Source: Syncephalastrum monosporum B8922 (taxonomy: Eukaryota > Mucoromycota > Mucoromycetes > Mucorales > Syncephalastraceae). Taken from it: DNA of 64,000 bases. The stretch is from assembly GCA_000697355.1 (NCBI GenBank), contig JNEN01001165.1, positions 62,001 through 126,000 on the forward strand. The letters are read 5' to 3'. The translations under genes and the position numbers were made by a program. A model generated the notes under the pieces. It did no database searches and was not told the DNA's origin. It saw only the letters and a program-made list of their open reading frames with translations. Shown in pieces: positions 50,761 through 62,220 of the stretch. How positions within the stretch are numbered: the stretch's first letter is position 1; each line of letters opens with the position of its first letter.

Positions 50761-53700
50761 ATGGAGCACGATCTCGAGACGTTGGAGCACCAGACCGCTC
50801 CGGAAAGTACCCGTGGTCTTTTCGACCCTCCCGAGCAAACTGTACGTCTTTTTCTTGGGTGCACACGCGTGTGGAGTAGTGTAACCTCTTTGTATTTACC
50901 ATGCTTGTTTCCATAGCGACCCCCTCCCGATAAGCGGCGTTCATTTCATGCATTCGGCCCGGTCGTCGAGAGCGCGCGGGCGAGACAGCAGCAACAGCAG
51001 CAGCAACAGCAACAGCTTCATCATCAACAGCAGCAAGGCGGTGGCAACCGTCAAGGCAGCCGCCACCAGCGTAGCCAATCTGCTATCACCTCGGATATGC
51101 TGTCCAATCATGGTGGCTCGCGGCGGAATACAAACTTTGGGTTACATACTTTAGCGGAGGAGGACGACAGTCAGAGAAGAAAACACCCTCATTCTCACCA
51201 GCAGCAGCAACAGCAGCAGCAACAAGAGTCCATGACGGTCGATTCGCTCCAGGACATGATCAATACCCTGAAAGCGCTGCCTCCGTATTCGACCCAAGAG
51301 AACGGTGTGGCCCAGCAACAGCAGCAGCAGCAGCAGCAACAACAACCCCCGCAACAGCAGCAGCCGGGTAGCCGCAGAAATAGTCGGAAACTGTCGATCG
51401 GACCTGACACGAACCGTCGCCTGTCACACAACCGCAATAGCGGCATCGACATCCAGTCGGTTTTGCCGCTCCCGTCCGAGTCGCAAAAGCAACAGCGCCG
51501 CCGCTCGAGTATGCGCATGAGTCAACAGCAACCACAGCAGCCGCTGGCGGTCCCGGATGACGACGAGATGGATCCCCTCTCGCGTGAGGCTGCGCTTGCC
51601 GAGGCCGAGGCCAAGCTGATGGGTACGTTCAAGAGGGACAGCGCCAAGGAGGAGGTGCCACCGCCGATGCTCACCCCGCGGCCGTCGACGAGCGGCGGCC
51701 GTCGCTATTCCGACAATGGTGCCTTTGAAGCCAAGCAGCAGCAGCGCATGTCGCTGCAGCAGCTGCCTACCGTCTCTGAGAATGCGGAAGACATGCGTCC
51801 GAGCAGCCTCAGCGCGCGTGCGAACCGGCGCATTACCTTCAACAAGCCGCTCAATCTCGGGAATGATACCAACAAGCCCACGGCGAGCACGAGCAACAGT
51901 CGTCGGTCGTCGCGCAACTTTGAGTATGACTGGCGCAACAGTAAGTGAAAAAGAAGGAAAGAGTGTGTTGGGTGTGTGGTTGTGGTTGTGGTTGTGGTTT
52001 TGTGGGTTTGGGGTTACGGGTGTGGGTGCAGGTGTGGGTCTATAAGCATATGTACCTTTATTCTGACATGGCTTCTTTAGGTCTTGGTTCGCCCGGTATG
52101 CCGCAGTTCCCGAACTCGCCTCGGTCATCGACCTACCGCAACTCGTTCAACCTGGTGCCATTTACACCGACGCGGGTCAACTTTGCTCGAGACGATGCGA
52201 ACCCGCACCAACGTCGACCGCTCTTCATTGCGCATCTGCCTTTCTCGGCGCTGACCCCGCTCTTCCGGTCCCGCCAGCTCGTGCGCGGCATGCTGCGTGT
52301 CAACAAGCGCAACCGCAGCGACGCGTACGTCTCGTGCGAAGATCTCGATGCCGATATTTACGTGTGCGGCTCCCGGGACCGCAACCGTGCTCTGGAGGGC
52401 GACGTGGTCGCGATCCGCCTCGTCGACGTTGAAAAGGTGCTGCGTGAAAAGAAAGAAAAGGAGGAGGCCAAGTTTGTGCGCAACGGCGGCCAGGTCAAGG
52501 TGCGTCAGCCCGACGAGGAGGACGAGAATGAGATCATCTTTGGCGGCGATGACGACGTGGACGTGGTCAAGCCAAAATACTGCGGTGTGGTCGTGGCGAT
52601 CTTGGAGCGTGCGCAGAACCAGGTGTTTTCGGGTACCTTGACGCTCATGCGGCCCAACAACAAGCGCGCCCAGGAGGAGAAGGCCGCGGACGATGCGCAC
52701 AAGGCCGAGACAGGCCAAAACTTGAAGAAGGAGTCGCCCCGCATTGTGTGGTTCAAGGCGACCGACAAGCGCGTGCCGCTCATTGCCATCCCGATCGAGC
52801 AGGCCCCGGCCGACTTTGTCGACAACAGCCCCAACTACATCAACCGTCTTTTCGTGGGCTCCATCAAGCGCTGGCCCATCACGTCCTTGCATCCCTTCGG
52901 CACGCTCGAACGCGAGCTCGGTTCTATCATGGACCTCGATATCCAGACCCAAGCCATCCTCGCCGATAACAACGTGACCGACACGGAGTTCAGCGAGGCT
53001 GTGCAAAAGTGCTTGCCCGCGCTGCCGTATGCGATCACGCCTGAAGACGAGGAAGGCCGTCGTGTGATCCATGATGTGCGTGTCTTTACCCTCGATGAAG
53101 CCAACGCTGAAGGTAAGCACAGTGAAAAGAGAGAGACGCGCGTGTGTCGGTGTAGGGTGCAATTCCAGCATTGACTCATCCACATCCTCCGGCCATTAGT
53201 GTTGGATGACGCCCTGTCGATTCAAAAACTCGGCGATGATACCTTTGAGATTGGTGTCCACATTAGCGACGTAGCCCACTTTATCAAGGCCCACTCGCCC
53301 ATGGACAAGGAAGCCCGTGCGCGCGCGGCACGCGTCGAGCTCGTTCACCGATCGGTGCCGATCCTGCCCCGCGAGCTCACCGAGCAAGTCACCAACTTGC
53401 GCCCGAACGAGTCCAAACTCGCGTTCTCTGTCATCTGGAAGCTCAGCTCGGCGGGCAAGGTCCTGGATACCTGGTTTGGCAAGACCGTTGTCAAGTAAGA
53501 TAAATGCAAAGAGGAACATCTGGATGGCGGTACTGATCTCTTTCTCTCACTCTTTCTCTCTCTCTCTCTCTCTTTAGGTCGTGTGCCCAGCTTTCGTTGG
53601 ATGAAGCTCAAAAGGTGCTCGACAACACGGGCGAACTGTCGGTGGGCGATGCCGAGACCAAGGCCGGTTTGGAGCAAGATCTGCGTATGCTGTTCCAGAT

Positions 53701-55084
53701 CGCGTCTGAACTCCACCACGCCCGCTTTACTGACCATGCCATGAGCCTCAAGCGTGGCGAGCTCGGCTTCCAGTTTGGTGGCCCGCAGGAGCCCACCCAG
53801 GTGTTCACGCGCCGGGCGCTCCCCGCCTCGGTCATTGTCAAGGAGCTGTTGCTGCTGGCCAATCACAGCGTCGCGCAAAAGGTGTCGAGCCAGTTCCCCG
53901 AGCAGGCGCTGCTGCGTCGTCACGCGCCCCCTGTGGACCGCAAGATCGTAAGTCAAAGAACGCGTTTTCTTTTGGGGGGGGTGGGAGGGGGAGAATACAG
54001 ATGGCTGATCTATGGTATTTATTGATGATAGAGCGAACTGCAAGAGTATGCCGCTCGCTACCTGGGCGTGTCGCTTGATATCTCGAGCGCAGGCAGCCTC
54101 GAGCGCTCCGTCCAGTCCATTGAGGACGCGAACCTGCGCAAGATGATGTCGATCCTGGTGCTCAAGACGATGGCGCCGCCCAAGTACTTCTGCTCGGGCA
54201 CGCTCGATATCCTCAAGTATGCCCACTTTGCACTGAACGCGCCGCTCTTTACGCACTTCACTGCGCCCACGAGCCGTTTCTCGGACATCATCGTCCACCG
54301 CCAGCTCGAAGCCGCGCTGACGGGCGAGAAGCGCTTCTACCTCGACCGTGACACGGTGCACAAGCTTGCACAGCACTGCAACGTCAAGCGCGAGGCGGCC
54401 TTGTACGCGCGCGAGCAAAGCGTGTTGCTCTGGCTGGCGGTGTACCTGAGCAAGCGCGGCCTGCGCCCCAACCCCGAGTCGGACGTGATTGTCGTGCGCC
54501 GCGAGGCGATCGTGGTGGCTGTGTCGGATCAGTTCTTTGACGTGATGATCCCCGACCTCAACCTGGAGAAGCGCATCCACCTCGCCAATCTGCCGGTGTG
54601 GCGTGCCGAGTTTAACGAGCACCAGCGCGAGCTGACCATGTACTGGAAGAAGGGCATGGATACCACCACGGGCAAGCAGCGCGCCTGGAGCTTGTCCGAT
54701 GACGAGGAAGAGGAGGATATGGACGAGGATGCACTGCTCGAGGAAATGCGTGCCGATGCCGCGAACGGCAGTAACGGCCTGCAGCCCCCGCCGCAGCCCC
54801 AGCGCGCCGCGTCGGACACCACGGCGGCCCAGCCTTCGCCTGTGGCGTCCGTGACACCTGTGCCGACCCGGTCGGCCTCAAGCACGCGCCGCCCCGAAGC
54901 AAGCCGATCCACGGGCAAGCGCGCTTCGATGGTGCACGCCCGTCTTTCGGATTCGACGGCCTACAGCACCGACCAAGGCTCGCAGACAATCAAGGCCCTT
55001 GATAAGATCCAGGTCATTGTCACAGTCGAGATGGTCAAAACTCCACCGCTCGTCCGTATCCTGGGTGCCAACCCTTATGCCTAA
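50761..55084 (+). CDS. SSD1: SSD1-type RNB-fold RNA-binding protein
   Basis: Six exons, 50761..50841, 50917..51940, 52081..53112, 53200..53494, 53578..53947 and 54032..55084, encode 1284 residues (yeast Ssd1 is 1250). The first 400 residues are disordered, with several polyGln tracts. Cold-shock-like domains follow (PHQRRPLFIAHLPFSALTPL, KYCGVVVAILERAQNQVFSG). An RNB domain comes next (LDDALSIQKLGDDTFEIGVH, RSVPILPRELTEQVTNLRP, KLAFSVIWKL, FTAPTSRFSDIIVHRQLEAA), and an S1-like end. Ssd1 proteins bind mRNAs for cell-wall and polarity factors and are regulated by NDR kinases. Active RNB enzymes have D-x5-D-x-D-D; here D707, then V713 in the second position, D715 and D716, so one catalytic aspartate is missing, as expected for a pseudonuclease. 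Intron 2 is G-rich with TGTGGT repeats. Confidence 0.93.
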
Positions 55085-55413
55085 GGAAGTTTTCATACTC
55101 GTACTATTCTTTTTTTTTCTCCTTTCTTTTTTCTTCCCTCTTCGTCTTTATATTTTCTTCGTATTTCTTTGGTATCTATATCTTTTTTCTTTTTTCTTTT
55201 CTTTTTTTTCCTCTTTCCATATTTCTTGTATACCTATTTCCCTTTCGTCCTACCCTTTTTTTGTTTGACGGGTGCGAAAACTTTTTTTTCTATATGTGTA
55301 TGATAGGAATGAATCAAATGTCTGTAGCAGTAGTAAATCAAATACACGCACCCTAATTTGTTATCATTGTGTTGTCTATCTTGCTTGCATTTACATAGGC
55401 TGCGGCAGATCAA
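55085..55413. other. SSD1 3' region and LARS upstream region
   Basis: Extended T/C-rich runs follow the SSD1 stop. Beyond them the AT content drops toward the leucyl-tRNA synthetase promoter. No gene is seen. Confidence 0.4.
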
Positions 55414-55420
55414 TGAGTCA
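55414..55420 (+). promoter_or_regulatory. Gcn4/CPC1-type site TGAGTCA
   Basis: A perfect TGAGTCA palindrome-like bZIP site lies 132 bp before the leucyl-tRNA synthetase ATG. Fungal Gcn4/CpcA factors bind TGA(C/G)TCA upstream of amino-acid biosynthesis and some aminoacyl-tRNA synthetase genes. A single 7-mer can occur by chance. Confidence 0.4.
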
Positions 55421-55551
55421 GAAGTCAGCCGACCCGCTGGTTGGTTTTCTACAGGACAACAGACATTCAGGGCGACGAAGGCAGTCCCAAAGCCACCCAA
55501 TCAATTTTGGAAACTAGTGAGTGTCAAACGGCCCCTTCTCCATACTCTCTC

Positions 55552-58500
55552 ATGGCGACCACCAACGAGCCTCCAAAGGTAAAGCTGTCTTCTATTATAA
55601 TATAGAGGTAGAGTACGTGCCCATGCATGTGCTCATGCACGGTTTATTTGCTAGACTGCCAAGCGCGATGCCCTGCGTGCTCTCGAGGGCACCGCCCGTG
55701 CTTACTGGGACGAGACCAAGGCATTCGAGATCAACGCCCCGACCGTCGAGGAACACGCCAACAGCAGCGATCTGCACGAAAAGTTCCCCAAGTACATGGC
55801 ATGCATGCCCTACCCTTACATGAACGGTCGTCTCCATCTCGGTCACGCTTTCACCTTCTCCAAGGTCGAGTTTGCTGTCGGCTACGAGCGCATGCTGGGT
55901 AAGCGTGCCTTGCTTCCCCAGGGCTTCCACGTCACCGGTATGCCCATCAAGGTAAAGACAGAGGAAACGAAGGAGGCCAAGAGAGAAGGGCATACTCACC
56001 CGCGTATGTGTTTTTCTAGGCGTGCGCGGACAAGCTGAAGCGCGAGATGGAGCTGTTTGGCAAAGAATTCGAGCGGTACGATGCGCTGGCAGAGGACCTT
56101 GAGGCCAAGGCGACCGTCAAGAACGTCAAGAGCAAGGTCGCTGCCAAGACCGGCAACGTTACGTATCAGTTCCAGATCATGGAGCAGCTGGGCATTGACC
56201 GCAAAGAGATCCACCACTTCTCCGATCCCCTCCACTGGGTCAAGTTCTTCCCGCCCAAGGCCATTGCCGACTTTGACGCCTTTGGTGCCAAGATCGACTG
56301 GCGCCGTACCTTCTGCACCACCGACATCAACCCCTACTACGACTCCTTTGTCGCCTGGCAGATGCGCAAGCTCAAGGCGATGCACAAGGTCAAGTTTGGC
56401 GAGCGCTACACCATCTACTCCATCCTCGACCAGCAGCCCTGCATGGACCACGACCGTCAATCGGGCGAGGCCCTCGGCCCCCAGGAGTACACTGGCATCA
56501 AGATGAAGGTCCTCGACTGGTCCGAGCCCGCCAAGGCCGCTCTCGGCGAGCGCCTCCAGGGCAAGACCGTGTACCTCGTCGCGGCCACGCTGCGTCCCGA
56601 GACCATGTACGGTCAGACCAACTGCTTCGTCGGCACCGATATCAACTATGGCGTGTTCGAGGTCAATGACAAGGAGGCCTTCCTGTGCACTGAGCGCGCC
56701 GCGCGCAACATGGCCTTCCAGCACATCTTTGCCAAGGAGGGTCAGATCACCAAGCTCGCCGAGATCAAGGGTGACGCCGTCGTCGGTACCAAGATCACCA
56801 CCCCCATGACATCCTACGAACACGTCTACGTCCTGCCCATGGAGAACGTCCTGGCCACGAAGGGTACCGGTGTCGTCACCTCCGTCCCGTCCGACTCGCC
56901 CGACGATTTTGCGGCCCTGCAGGACCTCAAGAAGAAGGCAGCCTACTACAAGGTCCAGCCCGAGTGGGTCGAGCCTTTTGAGCCCATCCCCGTCATTGAG
57001 ACCCCCACCTACGGTAACCTCACCGCCCCCGAGCTCTGCAAGATCAAGAAGATCAACTCCCAAAAGGACCGCAACCAGCTCGCCGAGGCCAAGGAGATCG
57101 CGTACAAGGAAGGTTTCTATGGCGGTATCATGTACGTCGGCCACTACAAGGGCATGAAGGTCCAGGACGCGAAGAACAAGATCAAGGACGAGCTCGTCCA
57201 GTCCGGCGACGCTTTCGTGTACAACGAGCCCGAGGGTCTGGTCATGTCGCGTTCGGGCGACGAGTGCGTCGTGGCCCTGATGGACCAGTGGTACCTCGAC
57301 TATGGTGAGCCCGAGTGGAAGGCTCAGACCGAGAAGCTGCTTGGCCAGATGAACACGTTTACCCAGGAGACCCGCAACCAGTTCCAGGGTACGCTCGACT
57401 GGCTGAACCAGTGGGCCTGCGCGCGTAGCTTCGGTCTGGGCACCAAGCTGCCCTGGGACCCGCAGTTCCTCGTCGAGTCGCTCTCGGACTCGACCATCTA
57501 CATGGCCTACTACACCATCGCTCATCTCCTCCACGGCGGCTCCATGGATGGCTCCAAGGTCGGCCCGGCCGGCATCACGCCCGACCAGCTCACCGACGCC
57601 ACCTGGGACTACATCTTCAAGCTCGGCCCCTACCCCGCCGATGGCCCCGTCCCCCAGGCCACGCTCGACAAGCTCCAGCGCGAGTTTGACTACTTTTACC
57701 CCTTGGACGTGCGCTGCTCCGGCAAGGACCTGATTCCCAACCACTTGACCTTCTTCCTCTACAACCATGCCGCCATCTTCCCCGAGGAGAAGTGGCCCAA
57801 GGGCGTGCGCTCCAACGGCCATTTGCTGCTCGACAGCAAGAAGATGTCCAAGTCGACGGGTAACTTTATGACCATGTCGGACGCCGTCAACAAGTACGGC
57901 GCGGACGCGACCCGTCTGGCCCTCGCTGACGCCGGTGACTCGATTGAAGACGCCAACTTTGAGGACTCCACCGCCAACGCCGCCATCCTGCGTCTGTACA
58001 CCCTCCTCGAATGGAGCGAGGAGCAAATCAAGAAGATCGACAGCCTGCGCACGGGCGAGTACAACTTCTACGACAAGGTGCTCGAGAACGAGCTGAACCA
58101 GCTCGTCGGCCTGACCCAGAAGGCGTACGAGGCGACCTACTACCGCGAGGCGCTCAAGTACGGCTTCTACGAGTTCCAGGGCGCGCGTGATCACTACCAG
58201 CTCGCGTGCCAGGACATTGGCATGCACAAGGACCTGGTCAAGCAGTACATCAAGCTGCAGACCCTGCTGCTGACGCCCATCTGCCCTCACTGGGCCGAGC
58301 ACGTCTGGCGCGACCTCCTCCACGAGGAGGGCACCGTCATGTCGGCCCGCTTCCCCGTGGCTGGCGCCGTCGACGACGTCGTCCTGGCCCAGGCCGAGTA
58401 CATGCGCAAGACCATCAAGGCCGTGCGTGATGCCGAGATCAACCTGCTCAAGAAGAAGAAGAAGGGCAAGGCCGTCGAGAACGAGTACAAGCCCGATGCG

Positions 58501-58896
58501 CCCAAGTCGCTCAAGGTGTATGTTGCGAGCAAGTTCCCCGAGTGGCAGGAGGATGTCATCAGCGTCGTTCGCACCCACTACAAGGACGGCGAGTTTGAGG
58601 ACGTTGCGATCCGTCAGGAGCTCGGCGCCAAGGGTATCCTGAAGAACAAGAAGGTCATGCCCTTCGTCCAGGAGATTAAGAAGACCGTCAAGGACAAGGG
58701 CCCCGCCGCTTTCGACCGTGCTTTGACCTTCAACGAGATTGCGACGCTCGAAACCTGCGTGAACGATATCAAGAACCAGCTCGGCTTTCACACCGTCACA
58801 ATCGCTCCCAACGAGGCCTGGGAGTCGGATGAGGACAAGAAGATTGGTGAGACGGCTGTGCCGGGTGGCCCTGCCTTCAACTTCAAGAACGAGTAA
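55552..58896 (+). CDS. CDC60: Cytosolic leucyl-tRNA synthetase
   Basis: Exons 55552..55578 (9 codons), 55655..55951 and 56020..58896 encode 1066 residues, close to yeast Cdc60 (1090). The class I HIGH motif is PYPYMNGRLHLGHAFT. The CP1 editing domain includes LRPETMYGQTNCFVG. The KMSKS loop reads KKMSKSTGNF, and an anticodon-binding helical domain with a Lys-rich segment (LLKKKKKGKAVENEYK) follows. The editing-domain threonine-rich region and the archaeal/eukaryotic-type C-terminus mark the cytosolic enzyme, not the mitochondrial one. No presequence is visible. Codon use is extremely GC3-biased, which also creates a spurious 983-codon antisense frame. It charges tRNA-Leu for translation and in fungi can signal leucine status to TORC1. 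Confidence 0.97.
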
Positions 58897-59136
58897 AGAC
58901 AAAACACGTACATATAGTTTGATTTGATTTATGTAAAGTAAACACACGCAATTCTAAAATGGTGTTTAATGCAATGAAAGAGACGAAAGGGATGTGGCTA
59001 TAATACAGGTTTGATGACGCGGAGTAACTGTAACCGCGTTGACCGCCCCAATGACAGAATGATATGTAAAGATTGGACGGCCAATGCAAGAGAATATCTA
59101 CAACAAAAATAGAAGCGAAGCAAGTGAGGCACGCAA

Positions 59137-60324
59137 TTACTGCTGCTGCTGCTGCTGCTGCTCGGCCTGCTTGGCGGCCTTGAGCTCCTGGAGTGCACGG
59201 TAGTTGCGGTCAATGGCCTGACGGATAAAGTCGCCGGCCGTGATGGGCTCCGTATAGCGGGTGCGGCCCTGGATAACCGCCGAGCGGTTGGCCTGGTTGA
59301 AATAGGCGATCGAGTAGCGCGGACCCTGGTACTCGCCGACCTTGGGTGCGCGTACGCGGTGGTAGTTGCTCTTAAACACGTCGTCCGACCAACGCATGAT
59401 CATGTCACCCAAGTTGCACACAATCTCACCCTCGGCAGGCGTCACCGGCGCCCAGACGTCGCCGTGGCCAAACTCGGTCATGGCCTCGCGGCCCGGGCAC
59501 ACCTCCAGTCCGTTCTCGCCTGGACGCTGGAAGAGCAGCGTGAGCGTGTCAAAGTCGGTGTGGGCACCCGCGCGCCAGTACTCGGGCGGGAAGCTCTGGC
59601 CGGTGATGTCGTGGTAGTGCAGGCAGCGCAGCGTGTTGAGGCAGTCCTGCTGGGTGACGTCGTGGTTGCGGGTGAAGAAGTCCTCCTCGAGATCGAGCGC
59701 GAGCGCGAGACATGTCATGAGCTTAAACGAGACGCTGTGGCATTGCTGCATAAAGCGCTCGGCACGCGTTCGGAAACCGGGGGCATCTTGCTCGGTCGGC
59801 CACAGGTCCTCGATGCCGTGGAAGCCGAGTTGCATAGATTCTTTAAGGTCTGCTACGCCCGTCGAAGGACGGATCTAAAGAGAAGATGTGAGCGAAAGAG
59901 GTCAACCAACAAAGCGCTCTCCCGGAAATATGAAGTAAAGGTACCTGAGCAAGTTTCTCCCAGCCAGCGTTGCGCGAGACATCAATGGGGTAGTGTGCCT
60001 TGACCTCGTCGGGCAGAGCGAAAAAGTCGACGCTCGCCTGGAACATGGCCCGGATATCTTCGATCGGGATACCATGGTTGATCACTTTTTCGTGTTTATA
60101 TGAGCTGCCTATTCTGATATTCTCTCGTTTGCGGGCCTACCGTAGAAGAAGCCTTCGTTTTTGCATGCTCGTGCCAGGTCAGAGACGATCTCGTTCCGGC
60201 GGTTGTCAAAGTCGGACAGGTCAATGCAGACAAAGTCACGCGCTGTCGTGGCGATCTCAGCGGATGCAGCTGCGCCTGCCGTTGCATAGTCGGTAGGCAT
60301 CATAGCAGTGGTGCTAGCAGCCAT
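59137..60324 (-). CDS. 2-oxoglutarate/Fe(II) dioxygenase, isopenicillin-N-synthase-like
   Basis: Exons 60324..60141, 60084..59945 and 59874..59137 encode 353 residues. The DIOX_N part has FVCIDLSDF and FFY-VINHGIPIEDI formed across intron 1. The Fe(II) ligands are His213 and Asp215 (AHTDFDTLTLLFQ) and His280 (SNYHRVRAP). The 2-oxoglutarate anchor is Arg294-x-Ser296 (PRYSIAYF). The protein ends in an octaglutamine run from CAG codons. The family includes isopenicillin N synthase, gibberellin-type oxidases and fungal thymine 7-hydroxylase, so the substrate cannot be told from motifs. It stands 449 bp downstream of the deaminase gene on the same strand and next to a purine permease. A nucleobase substrate is therefore a reasonable but unproven idea. 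Confidence 0.88.
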
Positions 60325-60773
60325 GGTGTCAGAAATAGGGTTTGATTAAAGAAGCAACCTGTGGTGAAACGACGTCTAAAGGTCATTTTATATTTTCCCT
60401 TTGGTGGGTATGGCCCGTCACCTGATGATAGGTAATGGGGTGTGTGAATGGGTATACATACACACGATCACCCTACTATAAAAATAAACCCTCTTTTTGG
60501 AAAAGATAATGATAATACAACCGTCGCTTTCCGCGCCGAAAACACTATTGTCGGCATGATGCAGTAAAACCCTCACATGTCTGTGAATGGGGGTGGGGAG
60601 AGGCGATATTTGCATGCTGGATGGGAATTTTAGTGTAACTAAAAGATAACAAATGTGATATCAATTTTATTACTATTGTTCTGTACAGCGTGTTTTTACA
60701 TGGAGTGGCTGTGAACCATGAGAGGGTACAGCACCAAAGAGGAATCATTTACAGAGGTTGCTGTTGCAGCCTG
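60325..60773. other. Spacer between deaminase end and dioxygenase start
   Basis: No gene is seen. It should contain the dioxygenase promoter. Confidence 0.4.
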
Positions 60774-61862
60774 TTAGTCGTACTGCTTGCGAAAGACAGG
60801 GACGTGAACGCAAGGAAACTTTGCGTCGCGCTCGCGAATGTATCCATCCAGGCCGCGCGCGCTCATCGAGCTGTAGTAGGCATCGTCGCGGAAGCGCTTG
60901 AAGGCACACCAGAAAGCGTGATCACATTCATCCTTGAGAACGCCACCGACCACTTCAGGTAAGGCCAGATTTTGCTGGTGGCCGCCGAGATGCGACGATC
61001 CAATGACGGTATCCCTATATAAAGTATAGGTCATTATAGCGATCGATAGGCCGGACGGTATATCTCTGATTACATCTCGAGGAGGAGTTGCTCACGACCG
61101 CTCTGATTAATATCAGGGATGGAGGTGCCCCAAACGACACGGCCCACCCCGCGGTAAAAGCTCTGTGCGGCGCACATGGGACACTAACAGAAAGATTGTA
61201 AGATCGTTTATGGTTTGTCTTATCAGCAGGGTATATTTGTCCATGCTTATCTATGATAAAGAAAAAACTTACCGGCTCTCCAGTAGTGTACAACGTCTGA
61301 TGGGACCAATCCAAGCCAGGATCTGTCATGTCATTCTGGGTAGGTGACGGATACAGCTCGGTGCAGCTACAAAAGGCATATCAATTGATAAGGACCAAGT
61401 CCGACAACGACTACGGTTGATAGGGGGAGGCTATTCTTCTGTCGTGCACGCGCCATCACAGAACACAAGCCAATGTTAGCTTACTTCCAGAAAGCCGTCG
61501 TCTCGCCTACATGTATCATTTCGATAGAGAAATGAAAGGGTCAGCCAATGTACATTAAGGAGGACCTTCGTTGCTTGATTACCATGCAGCAATTTGTTTT
61601 TGCGGTTCGAGTTGGCGCCAAAACACGAAATCTCATTGGTAGTGTGATCCACAATCAAAGCACCAAAGGGGAACTGGGGGTTGTGGATCATGACATGCTC
61701 GAGCGCCAGACGCATGTAACAGGTGTCGATGGCGTCGAGGTCAGTGAGGCCGTGGCATGGATTTAGGCTGCCATCCGGGCCAGGCACGCCAGCAGAAGTG
61801 TCGGACAAGATGACAGGCAAGGCCACGGAACCCAGGAGAGCGAGGAAAATTGACTTTAGCAT
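60774..61862 (-). CDS. Secreted CDA-superfamily nucleobase deaminase (guanine-deaminase-like)
   Basis: Five exons, 61862..61583, 61506..61485 (22 nt), 61366..61273, 61183..61074 and 61014..60774, encode 248 residues. Residues 1-20 form a signal peptide (MLKSIFLALLGSVALPVILS). The zinc site is complete: HGE (His93, Glu95; formed across intron 1 as LLHGETTAFW) and PCPMC (Cys133, Cys136; split by intron 3). PFGALIVDHTTNEI is the substrate-pocket strand typical of guanine and tRNA-adenosine deaminases. FYRGVGRVVWGTSI follows the second zinc motif as in that group. With a signal peptide and no RNA-binding module, free nucleobases or nucleosides outside the cell or in the endomembrane system are likely substrates. 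It is divergent from a xanthine/urate permease, which suggests guanine to xanthine conversion. Substrate is inference. Confidence 0.82.
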
Positions 61863-62220
61863 GAAAAGAATAAAGATGAGATAAAGACAAGAGAAAGTAT
61901 CGCAACAATCATTTTGGCGCGGATGGGAAGAAAACGTTGCAGGCGGATGAGAGCAATCTGGTGCTACCTTCCTCATGCAGCACAATCACAATCATTTATC
62001 AGAACTATCTTTACAAGTCCCGACCAGTATGCAGTTTCAAGCAGACGAAGGAGAGAGAGATAAGTGGGCCAGGGCTGTATAAAAAGCAGACCCACCTTGG
62101 CACCTTTTTGGCTTCTTTGCAGCCAGCCCAGCAGAAAAACTTCGATACTTCTGTCTTGGAAGCGCACACACGTATATAACCCTTTGTCCACCTTTATTGC
62201 TCTTCAACACAGCAATTCTT
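61863..62220. promoter_or_regulatory. Bidirectional promoter with GATA elements (deaminase/permease)
   Basis: A 358-bp divergent spacer. HGATAR-type GATA-factor sites occur at 61879-61884 (AGATAA), 61996-62001 (TTATCA, minus), 62005-62010 (CTATCT, minus) and 62058-62063 (AGATAA). About one is expected by chance. A TATAAAAA box at 62078-62085 lies 136-143 bp before the permease ATG. AreA/Nit2-type GATA factors activate purine utilisation genes in ascomycetes. Confidence 0.45.

Noticed and set aside
55996..58947. Antisense open frame of 983 codons opposite leucyl-tRNA synthetase
   Set aside because: It mirrors the LARS coding frame and is explained by extreme GC3 bias. It has no recognisable motif, while the sense frame is a complete synthetase.
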